DNA of 64,000 nt from NCBI GenBank assembly GCA_963921425.1, contig OY992838.1:21245861-21309860 (forward strand), written 5' to 3'. Shown in pieces: positions 1 through 12,419 of the stretch (its first letter is position 1; each line of letters begins with the position of its first letter). Under the pieces are notes generated by a model that worked only from the letters and a program-made list of their open reading frames with translations, had not been told where the DNA came from and did no database searches. This DNA comes from Dryas octopetala. Taxonomy: Eukaryota > Streptophyta > Magnoliopsida > Rosales > Rosaceae. The translations under genes were made by a program, and so were the position numbers.

Positions 1-355
1 GTAGTCCGGTCAAACCCAGGAGTCAAAAAAGCACCAATAATCAAAACTTCTAGTAGCTATAAGGACATATTTTCTTTGCTGCTGGAGTTCTTAGAAGTCT
101 TTTTTGGATCAATGGCAGTTGCCAATACATCCATGCGCGTGGTCGACATTACCATATGACAGGCTTGACAGCCTATGCAACTGTCCAAGGTCTCTAGTTT
201 GTTGAATGAGGGCAGTTTTTGGATCAAGGGAATTTTAGATTTAGATATATATATAATACAAGATATGAGTATTTTCGTTTTCCACCTTTCCTTTTCAACT
301 AGACAACTAAAGGGCACCAAGAGAACTTGAATTCAAACCAGCCTATAAAATTTTA
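1..355. other. Intergenic, no gene recognised
   Basis: No supportable coding region was seen on either strand. The sequence is AT-rich, and its right end (347-355) is the left copy of the 9-bp target duplication of the adjacent MITE. Confidence 0.5.
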
Positions 356-1413
356 GGCTCAAGTATATTTTATCCACCAATTATAGGGTCCATTTTAAGT
401 TTGTCCACGAACTATAAAATATTTCAAATTTCTCCATTAACTATAGGGTTTATTTCAAGTTGGTCCACGAACTATAAAACATTTCAAATTTCTCCATTAA
501 CTATAGGGTTCATTTTAAGTTGATTCACGAACTAACAAAAAACATACAAAATGGTAGATAAAACCGAGTTAACAAAAAAACCGAATCGAACCGGATTATT
601 TATATATATTTTTTTATTTATTAAATAAAAGTTATATATTTTGAATAAAAAAAGTATAAGGTGTTTTTGGAACATGCTGTGTATGAACCCATGACCACTT
701 GAGGAGAGTAAAAGTGCGAATTCTCACTACACCATTTAGTTACTTATGATATTTAAGTATATGCAATATATTTATAGGCATACTGATACTTGAAATATAA
801 TAATTTATAAAATTATAATTGGTATTCTACAGCATAACCTTATATACTAAACCATAAAATCTGAAACCTTATACCTTAAAAATTAACTTTATACTCTAAT
901 AATTTTAGTATATAAATTATAAATTATAGTTTTGGACTTTTAGTAATATGTTGACAATATAGACACTATAAATTATATAAAATATAAACTAGTAAAATTT
1001 TTAGACTTTTTGCAATGATAATATTTAAATAGAGACCTAAAATAATATCTTTAAAAAAAAAAAAGGAATGATATATTTTTTAACTATATTTAATTTTATA
1101 AATTATTATATTTCAAGTATCAGTATGCCTATAAATATATTGCATGTACTTGAATTTCATAAGTGGTTAAGTGGTGTAGTGGAAATTCATACTTTAACTC
1201 TTCTCACAAGGTCATGAGTTCAAACTCCAACATGTGCAAAAAACAACTTACAACTTTTTTATTCAATATAATGGGGAAAATTTGAAATGTTTTATAGTTC
1301 GTAGACTAACTTGAAATGAACCCTATAGTTAATGGGAAAATTTGAAATGTTTTATAATTTATGGACCAACTTGAAATGAACCCTATAGTTGGTGGATGTA
1401 ATGTACTTGAGCC
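356..1413. mobile_element. Mutator-like MITE with long inverted arms
   Basis: The ends GGCTCAAGTA (356) and TACTTGAGCC (to 1413) are inverted repeats. The arms stay complementary, with divergence, for several hundred bases inward: the block around 365-530 matches 1265-1405, and 680-830 matches 1090-1230. Flanking 9-mers AAAATTTTA (347-355) and AAAAATTTA (1414-1422) match at 8 of 9 positions, as expected for a Mutator-type target duplication. No transposase frame is present, so it is non-autonomous. Confidence 0.8.
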
Positions 1414-2155
1414 AAAAATTTACATATGCAAATTTATGATAATCAAGATATCATATTAATTCTACTTTCTTTCTTATACTAGCCCATGTTTTAGTTCCAT
1501 CATCATCTAAGTATGAAACAAAACTACCGCATACCTTGTAGTTCTAATAGAGTTAGTGAAACATGCTATGTTATCAAATTTTCAATCTAGATAATAGTCA
1601 AACTAGAATTCACCAAGCAAATAGTTACAGTCTGAAAACATAAAATGTCATCTTGGCTAACAATTGAACATTTATGGTCCTCATAGACTGCATAATAAAC
1701 CCAAATCCAGTTAATGAACACAACTTGAACTCGAGAACAAAAGTAAAAAAGAAAAAAAAACCACAAATATGCATGCGACAAACCAAAGAAACCAAAAGTA
1801 AATAAATCCATGGACATGGCGCACTGTTCACATGTGCTTCAGGTGGGATTTGGCAGCAAAGAAGTTGCTTTAAGCTTCAAGTTGAGTATCAAGACACATG
1901 GTTTGAACAAAGTCAATTGGAGCATGCCAGTGCAGAGGCAAGGTTTGCAATTATTCTTATTCGTTCACATGGAAGGCTCTATGGTACAAACATGGCAGAA
2001 GCACATTTCTACAACAAAACTCGAACACATCACCAAACACCAACAAAGAAGAAGAAGAAGAAGCAGCCCAACTTATCAACAAAAGCCCCAAAATAACTTG
2101 TGTGTTCCAGCTAGCTGCACCTGGCCATTTCCTGTAGCGGACTAAAGACATCAGG

Positions 2156-5100
2156 TTATGCAACAGCAACTCCAGCAGGACAAGGCCGCCTTTCTGCTTC
2201 ATTACTTTCTCGCATCAAGTCAATTAGAATTTTTCTTTTTGTTCCCATTTTGGGCACTGGCATTGCTGGCCTTACATAGCTTCTTAACTTCTCCAAGTCC
2301 TTCACTTTAAGAGGTTTCTGTAAGAACTCTTGAGCACCGTCTGTCAGACACCTGCAAAGTCCAAAAGCAAGTGTTACATGGTTCCTCAAGACACGGTGTA
2401 CCATATATGATACTATAATGACACCACTTAAACCAACCTTGACCAGACCACATCAAGCTATAATGTTTCAGCTTCTTTTCTAGTGTACAGTGGAAGTAAT
2501 TCGGCAAAGACTACACCAACAGCTAAGCAAATATACACTATTATATAAGTTCTAACATTTTAAAGCCTTACCCTTGGTTTTGAAGCTAAGAAAACATCCA
2601 CAATAAAATATAAGTTAACCAAGAGGATTTGAGGATTAAAAGCCATGATAAGACCCAATCTAGAGAGTGGGCATGATGCCAGTACAAGAAGCAGTAACCA
2701 TGGGAATGGGGAATTTCAATATATCATAGAACAATAGCATTGCAGAAAGGTATGTTGATGGACAATATTGAAGAATAAATTTTTATTGTAATTAGGATTC
2801 TAAGTTAGTTAGAATATTTCTTTTCAAGTTTGTTTAGGGGTGTAATCTAGTTTTCTAAATTAAGTAATTTAGCTATTATTTTCTAATGTGACTATGGTAA
2901 TACTCTATTTAATGCATCTGATTAAAAAATGCATCTGATTTTCTTTCTATTTTCTCAACATGGTATCAGAGCATCAAATCGTGACCTAAATCTATCAAAG
3001 AAAAATTGTTCCTCTTTTCCGAGAAAAAATTGTTTGGCAAACTTCGCTATATTTGTATATATGAGTGTTAAAGACACTTACCTGTCAGTATTTTAATAAG
3101 AGACTGACAGATTCTGTCTGGTGAAGATTACAATGATCATTAAACACGTGTCATTTACTTACATTCTCTAAGTCTTTCTCATATTGCCTTAGTAAAACAT
3201 TAATTGTAAGCGTGTTTGAACACTATTGTGTGAGTAGATTGAGAGAGAGAGAGAGAGAAAGAGAATGCTAAAGCACTTACCGGTCAGTATTTTATAAGGC
3301 ACTTACCATGTTCTAAGCCGTTGGATGAATCTTCACCAGTTACATGTCATTTATTTACATGCTTTAAGCCTATGCTCTATTAACAGTCAGATTATCTAAC
3401 GTATTAGAACATGGTAAGTGTCTTATTCTATATATAAAAATATATGTGTGTGCGTTGTCATATATTGCCACATTGTTTTCCAGAGTTTCTTTGCATCGTT
3501 TCTCTATTGCTACGTGCTAGTTGGTCCTATTGTTCAATTACTCATGGTGATCAACAACCATGACTCATCCATCGTCTTTTACAGTCAACCATCAAGGTTA
3601 AGAGTAACCATTCAAGCAATCAAAGTACATAACCATCAACACTTTGCATTTCATATCATCGACACTTCACTTGGTACAAGAACAGCTTATTACTTCAAGG
3701 AACAACTATGCATATCATGGGTTAAATCACTAAACTCTTTTTTTTTTTTCTTTTTTTTTCAGTCTTGTATACAGATAACTATGTGTAACAAATTGTGAAT
3801 CCAAGTCTGCTATGCATGAGTTTAATAGCATGAAACCTCCTTTACTGTGAAAACCCAGAGGCCACTCAAATGAGATGCATTCCTTTTAGAATTTGGGCCT
3901 TCTTATTATTATCCTTTTATATGCTTACCACAATTTGAAGGGGGTTCCATACTATTGATCAGTAGTTGAGTGAAAAGATAATTAGGGACAGCTATAATGA
4001 AAGTAACCGTGTATTGGAAAAGTAATTTTTCAGAGAAAAATCCTTTTATAATTCTTTGACTGTACATTATGTTGACAGTTCATAATGAACAAGCTAATAC
4101 AGAATAGAGAACAGTAGAAGACAAAGCAGCCATTTATTTTGCAAATCATGTCCAGATGAGATAATGACTAAGTAACGAACTTGAGATGGCCATGATCTCA
4201 ATGATTCAAGAACAACTAATAAAAGATACAGATTACAATGGGAGCAAATACCTGTTGATTCTCTGTGGATTAAATTCAGAAGACATTATGACCACAGGAA
4301 TTGATTTCATGAGGCTGTCCTCCTGGGGATCAAGTAGATGAAGTTGGAAGGCAGAAATGAGTTCAGGGATGATGAATAACAATGTGAACCATTTTTTTGA
4401 GCCAAATGCCTCATTTGAGTTCTTATTTACCAGTTCCACCACATTAAAATTGCAAAATCAATTGGAAATGGTTGCATGTGCTCAAATAGGGTGGCATGTG
4501 CCCAAATGACTATATACAGCCATTATCATCAGTCACAATTGACCAAGGGGACTCACAATTACAATTGAGAGAGAGAGAGAGAGGTCCTATTTACCTTTAT
4601 AGCCACTAAAAGATCATGGCCATTCATCCCGGGCATACAATAGTCAGTGAGGACTATGTTAATGTCTAGATCCTGCACAAAAATCAGAAAATAACAAAGC
4701 ATGATTAGTCAATCGATAGATGCAGAAAGCAATAAAGAATATATGAAAGCTGAACTTGTAATTGTTGATAAACTAATCAGCACGCATCAACGCAGACATC
4801 ATTCATATAAGAACACCCTTGGTTTTTAACCAACTGTATAAGTAAACGACTTTTAATTCATAGTTTTCTGCAAAAGCAACTTGCAGCTCTGTGGCCTCTT
4901 TTCCCCTTCTTTCTTCAAGATGAGGAGCTCCAATAGGTAAAACACCAATAATTGGCCAGTAAAAGATGCAAAAATGTATTGTCTGCATAACAGTCTCTTA
5001 TTAAATCACCAATGGTCATCATCCCCGCATATCTAGTGTCAGTTTAAGTAAGTCGATCCCATGCCAAAGTTACATTTAGCAAAGGAAAAAATGATTTTGC

Positions 5101-7041
5101 CCAAGAATGCTGATCTCAAACAATGTCACTTCATATTATACTTCAAACTGAAATTCACAAGGAACCCAAATCTAATTCTCTGTATAAACTCCAAGTCCTT
5201 GAAGCAAGTCAATAAGCTTATTCTACTACTTCCAGTTATACTTCTTTAAACCACAAGCAAAGATTGTACTTACGTTGAAGCTTGGAAGTAATGATTTAAA
5301 GATGAAGTTGAATTTTGAATAACAATATCCTTGAAAGAATTTGATACAATGCTACCAGTTGACAGAGCTGACAACCAAAAGATCTAAGGTTCTGGATTGC
5401 AAACATAAATCATATTTATTTTAACTTCATTATGAAAAAACTGTTTATGGTTCTTAAAGGCCAAAATATAGAAAATTATAATGTTACTCCAACAATTATA
5501 AATACACACATGCTGCACTTTGGTCCACCAAACAATTAATCATTGATTCATTTTTATGTACAAACTAAAAACACGGAGAGAGGAGAAACTTGCTTGGGTT
5601 ATGATGAGGTCAAAAGGATCTGTCGGTTGGTCACATTTACTAGCAGAGCCTATAATGAGACATTAAGATGATGCAAGCAGGAGGACTTACATTAACACTT
5701 GATTTGTCAAGCTTCTCTTCTTTCATTCCAAGAACCTCCATCGCTTTCTTTCCACTCTCAACAGTAGTCACTGCAATGAAACCAGATGCCCAGGATTCCT
5801 TTTATGTACCAGTATTGAAACAAAATGCACATGTTCAACTAAACAATGACTTTTAGAACCTATCAGACGGATTAGGAAACCTAAGCTCACAAACATCCCA
5901 GGACCAAAACAAAAGGAAAAAAAAATCGTTGCTGGTACTGTTCACTTGGAGATACCTTTAAAACAAATGCAAGTTAGCATTTATAATTACAAAATTGAAC
6001 CTGAAACTCACTGCAATCCATTGTACATGCACCCAATGCACCTTGTATAAATTAATCACGGTGATAACTAAGACTGCTGGCAAGTTGTCTATGACCCTCC
6101 TCCTATTTCCTTTTTTAAAGAATTAACTCATATTACTCCAATGATTAGTTAATTTAGTTTGCAGTTTTCATACGAATTCAGAGGGAAAGTATTAGAAGAC
6201 CAATTTCAGCCATTGATACAATCATACAAATCATTTCCGACCAAACAGGAAGCAGAGTTAGGATGATCTTCAGAACATAGTTTTCTGGCTCCAACATTAA
6301 AAAAATGAAGCTTTTTGCAAACCCAAACTTTGTATCAAGACACAATTATACAAAGATTCAACAATTCAATGTTAGCAGGAATTCATCAGCACCAGTAGCA
6401 TTTACATATATTAAGGTGCACAATGCTAAAATGAAATAGTTGACTTTGTTAATCTTGTTTGCTATCATTACAATGAAAAACTGCACGCAACCAATAAAAT
6501 AATCTACCTTTTTTCAGCTTGACCCTTCTATATAGACCATGAAAACTAATGTAAGTAAATGCAAAGCCAAAATTAGTAGGGCATTCCATATGTGGCATAA
6601 TATTACACATAAAAAAAAGAAAAAAAAAAAAAACCAAAATTGCATCTCCAGAATCAGAACTCAAGGGTCAAGGCTTCACTTGTATGCCAATGGGTAAATC
6701 AAATTTAGACATTCACATGCACAAATCAAAAAACATAAATATATAGACAATTTACTGGGGAAATTCAACCTTTTCCTGGGGAAAAAAAAAAAAAGAAAAG
6801 AAGAGAAAAACCCACATTGGAATGGTAAAAGCGCTGTGAAAAGTCTCAAAAAAAAAAAAAAAAAAGCAAATCCAAGAGATTGAAATGGTATAAAGGCAAT
6901 GTGGGTTGTTTAATTACCTTTAAAGCATGAAGCTTTGAGGAGCTTCTCGACAATTTTCCGGTCAAGCAAGCAGTCGTCGACAACGAGAACGTGAACGGGA
7001 GAGGCAGGTTGATGAGGAGGAGGATCAGAAAGCTCGGCCAT
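2156..7041 (-). CDS. Type-A two-component response regulator
   Basis: Exons, read on the minus strand: 7041-6918, 5770-5691, 4672-4595, 4322-4252, 2351-2156. They sum to 549 nt, giving 182 aa with all junctions in frame and GT-AG. The protein is one receiver domain (about residues 16-140) plus a short tail. The acidic pocket Asp22-Asp23, phospho-acceptor Asp78 (in LTDYCMPGMNG), Ser108-Ser109 and Lys130 (in QKPLK) are all present. There is no GARP/Myb DNA-binding domain, which together with the five-exon layout points to the type-A class: cytokinin-inducible proteins that accept phosphate from histidine phosphotransfer proteins and dampen cytokinin signalling. The tail is Arg/Lys-rich then Ala/Val-rich (ends AGVAVA). 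The 1.9-kb last intron carries an LTR remnant and a MITE. The nearest Arabidopsis paralogue cannot be decided by eye. Confidence 0.95.
2753..2960 (+). mobile_element. LTR with primer-binding site, in intron 4 of the response regulator
   Basis: A 208-bp block begins TGTTGATGG and ends TCTCAACA, so its ends form the TGTTGA...TCAACA inverted repeat typical of LTRs. It is followed at once (2961-2972) by TGGTATCAGAGC, the primer-binding site complementary to initiator Met-tRNA used by many plant LTR elements. No second LTR and no pol frame follow, so this is the 5' remnant of a truncated or TRIM-like element. It is antisense to the host gene. Confidence 0.7.
3300..3420. mobile_element. Small MITE in intron 4 of the response regulator
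   Basis: The inverted ends are CACTTACCATGTTCTAA (from 3300) and TTAGAACATGGTAAGTG (to 3420), about 17 bp, around some 120 bp. Related CACTTACC...GTCAGTATTTTA units at 3072-3095 and 3274-3292 suggest several partial copies. A diverged relative seems to lie at 46650-46800. Confidence 0.55.
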
Positions 7042-7113
7042 GAATGAATGCCTCAGTCTCAACTCCCAAGAAAGAAAGGTGGCGAATTGAGCTTAATGCA
7101 GCAGAGGGGGCTT

Positions 7114-7124
7114 TATTTATTATA
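7114..7124 (-). promoter_or_regulatory. Possible TATA box of the response regulator
   Basis: Read on the minus strand the motif is TATAATAAATA, about 75 bp upstream of the ATG at 7041. Position and composition suit a plant TATA box. The short implied leader is plausible but unproven. Confidence 0.35.
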
Positions 7125-7600
7125 TGTAGAGGAGGAGGTGGAAATGGTGAAGTGAGAGTTGAAGGGGGGTGATGTGTGGGCCCCACATGGAGTTCGTGGG
7201 GTGACGTTTTGCCGAGAAGAGGGGGTCTGGTTTCTGATGGTATGCGAAAGTGTTGGGATAAAGCGTTATATCATTAGATCGCGTTGTCGGGGAATCTTGA
7301 ATTCTTGCTCTGTACTCTGCACCTGCACCCACCTTCAGCTGATCGTGACTTGCATTGTAAACGCACCATCAGTTTGACGAATGCTTACTCAATTCTCTCT
7401 GCATAATATGTGATACGACTACAAGTAGAAGACAAGTTACAAGTATTGGAATTTTTTTTCCTTTTTTTTTTTTATAAATACTAGTATTGGAATATTTGAT
7501 GAAGCTAAACCGATTGAAAGGGAGATACTGTATGAATTATGATTGTGCATAATTATACAATTAGAGGTGGGTGGTAATGTGGTATAGACATATAGTGAGT

Positions 7601-7690
7601 GAGTAATTAGTTGTGTTCAAATAGCCCTAAGCCCACATTCACACTGAGTAATTAGTTGTGTTCAAATAGCCCTAAGCCCACATTCACACT
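7601..7690. repeat. 45-bp exact tandem duplication
   Basis: The unit starting GAGTAATTAGTTGTGTTCAA occupies 7601-7645 and is repeated without change at 7646-7690. It lies about 550 bp upstream of the response regulator start. No coding content is seen. Confidence 0.9.
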
Positions 7691-8646
7691 CATATAACAT
7701 ATTATGAGAATTTGTTGTAACCTTTACGGTGATCACTGGACAATGCATTTCAATTATTACAATTGTCTATTTTTCAAGATATTTCATTCTTAAGGGTCAT
7801 TATTGTAAAATGTAAAAATAACCAAAATAGGTAATTATTTGGTCATTAAACTATGTAAATAAACATAATTTATCAGATAAAATTAAAATTGTTATAAATA
7901 TAAGGAGACTCAGAGTCCAGTCCATTGTATGAGTATTTCCTAAACTAAAACCGGTAGTGATTTAGAGGTTTTAATAAAGTTCTTTTATTTTTCTTCTTTG
8001 ACGGTTTTATATTAGGTTTTAACTCCGAAATTTTGGACAAACAAAGCCCACTCTACACCCTAGGAGGGGAAATACTCTTCAAATTTAGGGAAATATCCTT
8101 CAAATCAGGGAAAGACTTTATTATGAATTAAACGAATTTTTTTATAAATTAAAAGAACTTTATTATAAATTAAAAAAAAATTCTTATAAATTAAAAGACT
8201 TTATTATGAATTAAAATGATTTCATTATAAATTTTAAAACACCCTCGATCTCCATCTAAAAACTGTTTTTCTAAAGAACTCAAGCCTAATTATCTCTAAA
8301 TATAATATTATAAACATAGAAGTGATCAGGAATTAAGAAAACCCATTCTTTTTACATAAGTCCTTTATTTATAGGCTATAAGGATGAATCAGGATAAGCA
8401 TCTCAATTTCTCAAATCTATATGGACTAAACTACTACATATTATCAAATACATTGGATGACATCCATTAATGAATATGTACATCCATTTACTAACTATTC
8501 ATAACATAAATTATGTTTGATGGTTATAAATTAATTGGCTAAATAGTTTGGCCATTTTTGAAAGATTAATCTTTGAATAATGTCCTAAATATGAAGGGTT
8601 CCCATTATTTGAAGCTTCTTCATCAATTAAAATTGTATAAATAATT
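7691..8646. other. Intergenic, no gene recognised
   Basis: This stretch is AT-rich and has a block near 8110-8230 in which TTATAAATTAAA-type motifs recur as a degenerate tandem array. No open frame, RNA gene or clear TIR element could be supported. Confidence 0.5.
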
Positions 8647-8925
8647 ACAACTTACACCCATAATGTTTGGGTTAAATCACAACTTACACTTTATTATTTC
8701 AATTTTTCAATTTAAATGCCTAAGTTTTAATTTTGATAAGTTTTAATTTTGATACAATTTGATATTGTTTGTTTGACAGTCAAGTTACACATTAAATGCT
8801 GACATGTCATGTGTGTGGCCCACATTTTGGACAGCTACAAGTCTACATCTTTACAAAGTTGAAGAAAAGCAAGGACAAGTAGCATGATGTCTTGCATTGT
8901 GGTCAGCGGGCCTAGATTCCAAGTA

Positions 8926-11316
8926 GGTTGTGGAAAGGCTCAATTGTACTTTAAAGATCATGGTGGTATGGGCCCACATTGTGGAAAGACTCACTCATGT
9001 TTCTTAAGGCCTCTGCTCTCAACTGTACCTAGCTGAAATCTATCATCAATCTCTTTTGTGAAGCTTCGGGCCATCTAGTCAATTATCACAAGTCTAATGT
9101 CTTTTTCTCCTCAAATACCCCCCCCCACAGTTAGAATTGCCTTGTGCTCAATTCTGGAAGTGAATGCTACACTAGACCCATACAAGTATTTGGGCCTGCC
9201 TACTCTTTGGGACAGATCTAAGAAGAAGGCTTTGTGCTTTGTCAAGGAGAGAATTTTAAGTCGAATAAAGGGCTGGAAGCAGAAATCTCTAAATCTTGCT
9301 GGCAGAGAAGTCCTTATCAAGGCCATTGCCTTTGCTATCCCAAACTACCCAATGCATTGCTTTAAAGTCCCCAAAGTGCTTTGTGAGGAAATTGATTCCC
9401 ACATCTCTAACTTTTGGTGGGGCCAGACTGATACTGAGACTAAGATCCATTGGAAGTCTTGGCACCACCTCTGTACTCCTAAAGATCATGGTGGTATGGG
9501 CTTCAGGTCATTATTCGACTTTAATGATGCCCTATTGGCCAAGCAATGTTGGAGGCTAATTAACCAGCCTAACTCCTTCTGTGCAAGAGTAATTAAAGGC
9601 CTTTATTATCCTGAGGGAGACCTCTTCTCTGCGGGCAAAGGTGTCAGGGCCTCTTGGGCGTGGAGCAGCCTTTTAGTTGGGAGAGATTTACTTCAAAAAG
9701 GGGTTATCTGGCAGGTTGGAAATGGTGCAAACATTGACATTTGGGATAATCGGTGGCTCCTTAATTCCCTCTCAGGCAGGGTGGGGACTACTTCTACGAT
9801 CTCTGATTCTACTCCGACTACAGTCAATGAGCTTATTGATTGGTCCACGCGCTCTTGGAACCTTTCCTCAATTGAGAATTTTATTGATGAGAGCTCTATA
9901 CTTGCCATTAAATCCCTCCCTCTGGGTTCCGAAAATGGGGTGGATAGGCTCATTTGGTCTCGTAACAAGAATGGTATGTATACAGCCAACTCTGGTTACC
10001 ACTTTGCTTACTCTCTATCTGTCTAACCCTCATTGTCACCTCCGAGTTCCTCCTTTCGAGTGGATCTTAAAGTATGGCGGCGTTTATGGAATTTCACTAC
10101 CCTTCCTAAGGTTCGCCTTTTCCTTTGGAAGTGTCTAAACAATGTTGTCCCCACCTTTGCAAACCTTTTCAGAAGGAGAATTATTCCAGACCCCATGTGT
10201 AGTATGTGTGGTGAAGCCGAGGAAACAATTGAGCATGTTATTTTCCTATGTCCCTGGGCTAAAGGAGCTTGGTTTGCAAGCTCTATATCTTATAGAGTTC
10301 TGAATAGCAATTTCACCTCATTTCAACAATGGTTTTCTTTACTAACCTTTCTTGCAGATATTTCCAAAGCTAACCATGAACAACTCCTCACTATCTCTTC
10401 CTTCCTCATTTGGGAGATTTGGAAAGAGCGTTGCAAATTTGTTTTTGAAGCTGTTCCCCCGTGCCCTACTGTCGCTGCTTCCCGTGCTGATTGTACGGCC
10501 AATAAAGTCTTTTTATCTCTCTTGAAGCCTCCTGATTTTGAACCCCCGCCAAGACCTATTATTGCCCCCTCCCTCTCGCCAGAATTGGGTTCCCCCCCAT
10601 CGGGATTCACAAAAATTAACCTTGATAGGGCTTGGAACCCCCTTACATTTGAAGCCGGGGGGGGGGGGGTGTGATAGCCCGGAAAAACTTGGGATCCATC
10701 ATGGCGGGCTCCTCTAGGCATTTCTTTGCGTCCTCGGCTCTGGAAGCTGATGCTACCGCTGCTCTGGATGCAGTTATTTTAGCCCAAGACTATATTTCAC
10801 CAGTGTCTTGTTCGAATATGATTGTAAAAGTCTCATTCAAGCTATTTCTAGAACAACTCCAAATACTAACTGGAGAATCTTCCCACTAATTCATGCCATT
10901 CACTAAGCTCAATCTTCCTTCCATGCGGCGTCTTGGTCTTGGGTGCCCAGAGCTGCGAATCAGGCGGCGCATTTCATTGCTGCCAAAGCTTGTAAGAGGA
11001 TGTGCCCCGTTACTTGGGTCTATAGACCCTCATCCTCTTTGGTCTTCATTTTATCTCGCGACGGCCTCCCCTGCCCTCCGACTTCAGAACCTATCACTGC
11101 ACATCATTAGTGACTGGTAGCTCTCTTTTTGGGTTACTTGACTTTTTGCTTGTGCTAGTTTTTGTTGTCTTTGTCTCCTTTTGGTTAGGTTCTGTCCTTG
11201 TTCCTGCTCGGTTTGAGCTTGGCTTTGAGCCTTCTATTTGTACCCCCACTTTTGGGTTGTTTTAGCTTATAGAATGAAAGTGCAAGTTTTTGACAAAAAA
11301 AAAAAAGGTTGTGGAA
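8926..11316 (+). mobile_element. 5'-truncated LINE (non-LTR retrotransposon) with target duplication
   Basis: The 10-mer GGTTGTGGAA at 8926-8935 recurs at 11307-11316, directly after a 12-base poly-A tail (11295-11306). This is the signature of target-primed insertion. The body is about 2.4 kb and contains only the 3' part of ORF2, so it was 5'-truncated on arrival. Confidence 0.85.
9043..10889 (+). pseudogene. LINE ORF2 remnant: reverse transcriptase end, zf-RVT, RNase H
   Basis: From about 9052 the frame reads FCEASGHLVNYHKSNVFFSS, a standard plant LINE reverse-transcriptase segment. The frame shifts at the C run 9119-9127 and continues as YLGLPTLW...GREVLIKAIAFAIPNYPM, then the FWWG segment and IDIWDNRWL. 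A TAA at 10024-10026 interrupts it. The same frame resumes with the zf-RVT region (WRRLWNFTTLPKVRLFLWKC, CSMCGEAEETIEHVIFLCPW). An RNase H-like start (FTKINLDRAWNP) ends at the G run 10659-10669, where a second shift moves the frame to a segment ending at 10889. At least two frameshifts and one stop make it non-functional. Confidence 0.9.
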
Positions 11317-11783
11317 GTGTGATGTCATACGTTGGTCAATCTTCCAAGTTGGCCAAAATGAAGGTCTTGCACATGACATGTAATTAGACAAACGGTAATA
11401 CCAAATTATATCAAAAATAAAATTTTGGTTGCTAAATTGAAACAATTGAAAAAATATGATGCAAATTGTGAATCACCCTAAATGAAATCTCAAGAGTGTA
11501 AGTTGTAGCCAGTAATTTTCTTATATTTCAAATTTTCTCATTGGTAGCAAATTGCCAAAATAGGTGAGGTGGCCAGGTTTTCCAAATTAGTTTTATTGTT
11601 TATTTTATTTGACTTTAAAATTTAATAAATTATAAAGATCTCAAATGGTGAGGGTGGGTGGGGTAAGACTTAAGATTAGACTAGGTCTAAAGTTCAGTTC
11701 CCTCTAATGTAACAAAAAAAAATTATAAAGATAAAATTAGATATTTTGAACAAAAGAAATTAAATTCTAAGTGTTTTTGTTTT

Positions 11784-12297
11784 GGCCAAATGTTAATTTT
11801 GGTCCCTATACTTTCATGAGATTATTACTTTGGTTTTGTACTTTTATTTTTGACGATTTTAATCCTGTACTTTTTATACGATAGCAATTAAGTCCAAATA
11901 GTTTACATTGTTTAAATTGTTGACAGAAAATTCGACGTGAAAGCATGTGCTTCGCACATGAGTGACATTTCGAATATTTAATCCACCTAGATGCCTATTA
12001 AGCCCCTACTCATCATTTAACATATTCAGTTTGACATTGAAACTTCTTATTTTTTCATACTGATTGCATATAAGGACATGTATGAGATTATATAGGCATC
12101 TAGGTGGAGTAAGATGTCTGAAATGCCACTCACGTGCAATACACATCGAATTTTTCATCATCAAGTTAAACGAGGTTAACGATTTGGAATTAATTGTTAT
12201 CGTATTGGAAGTATAGGACAAAAATTGCCAAAATTAAAAGAACATGACTAAAGTGAAAATTTCATGAAAGTACATAGACCAAAAGTGTCATTTGGCC
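11784..12297. mobile_element. Mutator-like MITE with exact 10-bp target duplication
   Basis: The ends GGCCAAATG (11784) and CATTTGGCC (to 12297) are inverted, and homology continues inward (TTTTGGTCC..ATACTTTCATGA against its complement at 12250-12285). The flanks TTTTTGTTTT at 11774-11783 and 12298-12307 are identical. Inner blocks around 11980-12000 and 12085-12110 (CACCTAGATGCC) are also complementary. No coding potential is seen. Confidence 0.85.
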
Positions 12298-12419
12298 TTT
12301 TTGTTTTGGTAAACAATTTAAATTCTAAGTGTTCAAAAATCACTAGCGGGTGTCCATAAAATCTCTAAACAAAATCAAATTTTTGAAGAAGACCTCTTTG
12401 GTATCGTAAAAAAGAATTA

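Larger units (their letters stand above)
8647..11506. mobile_element. TIR element interrupted by a LINE
   Basis: The arms 8647-8935 and 11307-11506 are imperfect inverted repeats. ACAACTTACAC at 8647 pairs with GTGTAAGTTGT ending at 11506. Further in, the GACATGTCATGTG...CATTTTGG block near 8800 pairs with the block near 11350-11385. Between the arms sits a LINE with its own target duplication, so the LINE entered a pre-existing non-autonomous DNA element. No clear target duplication of the outer element was found. Confidence 0.6.

Noticed and set aside
1810-2145. 111-codon plus-strand frame
   Set aside because: It overlaps the 3' end region of the response regulator on the other strand, has no recognisable motif and low complexity; it is a chance frame.
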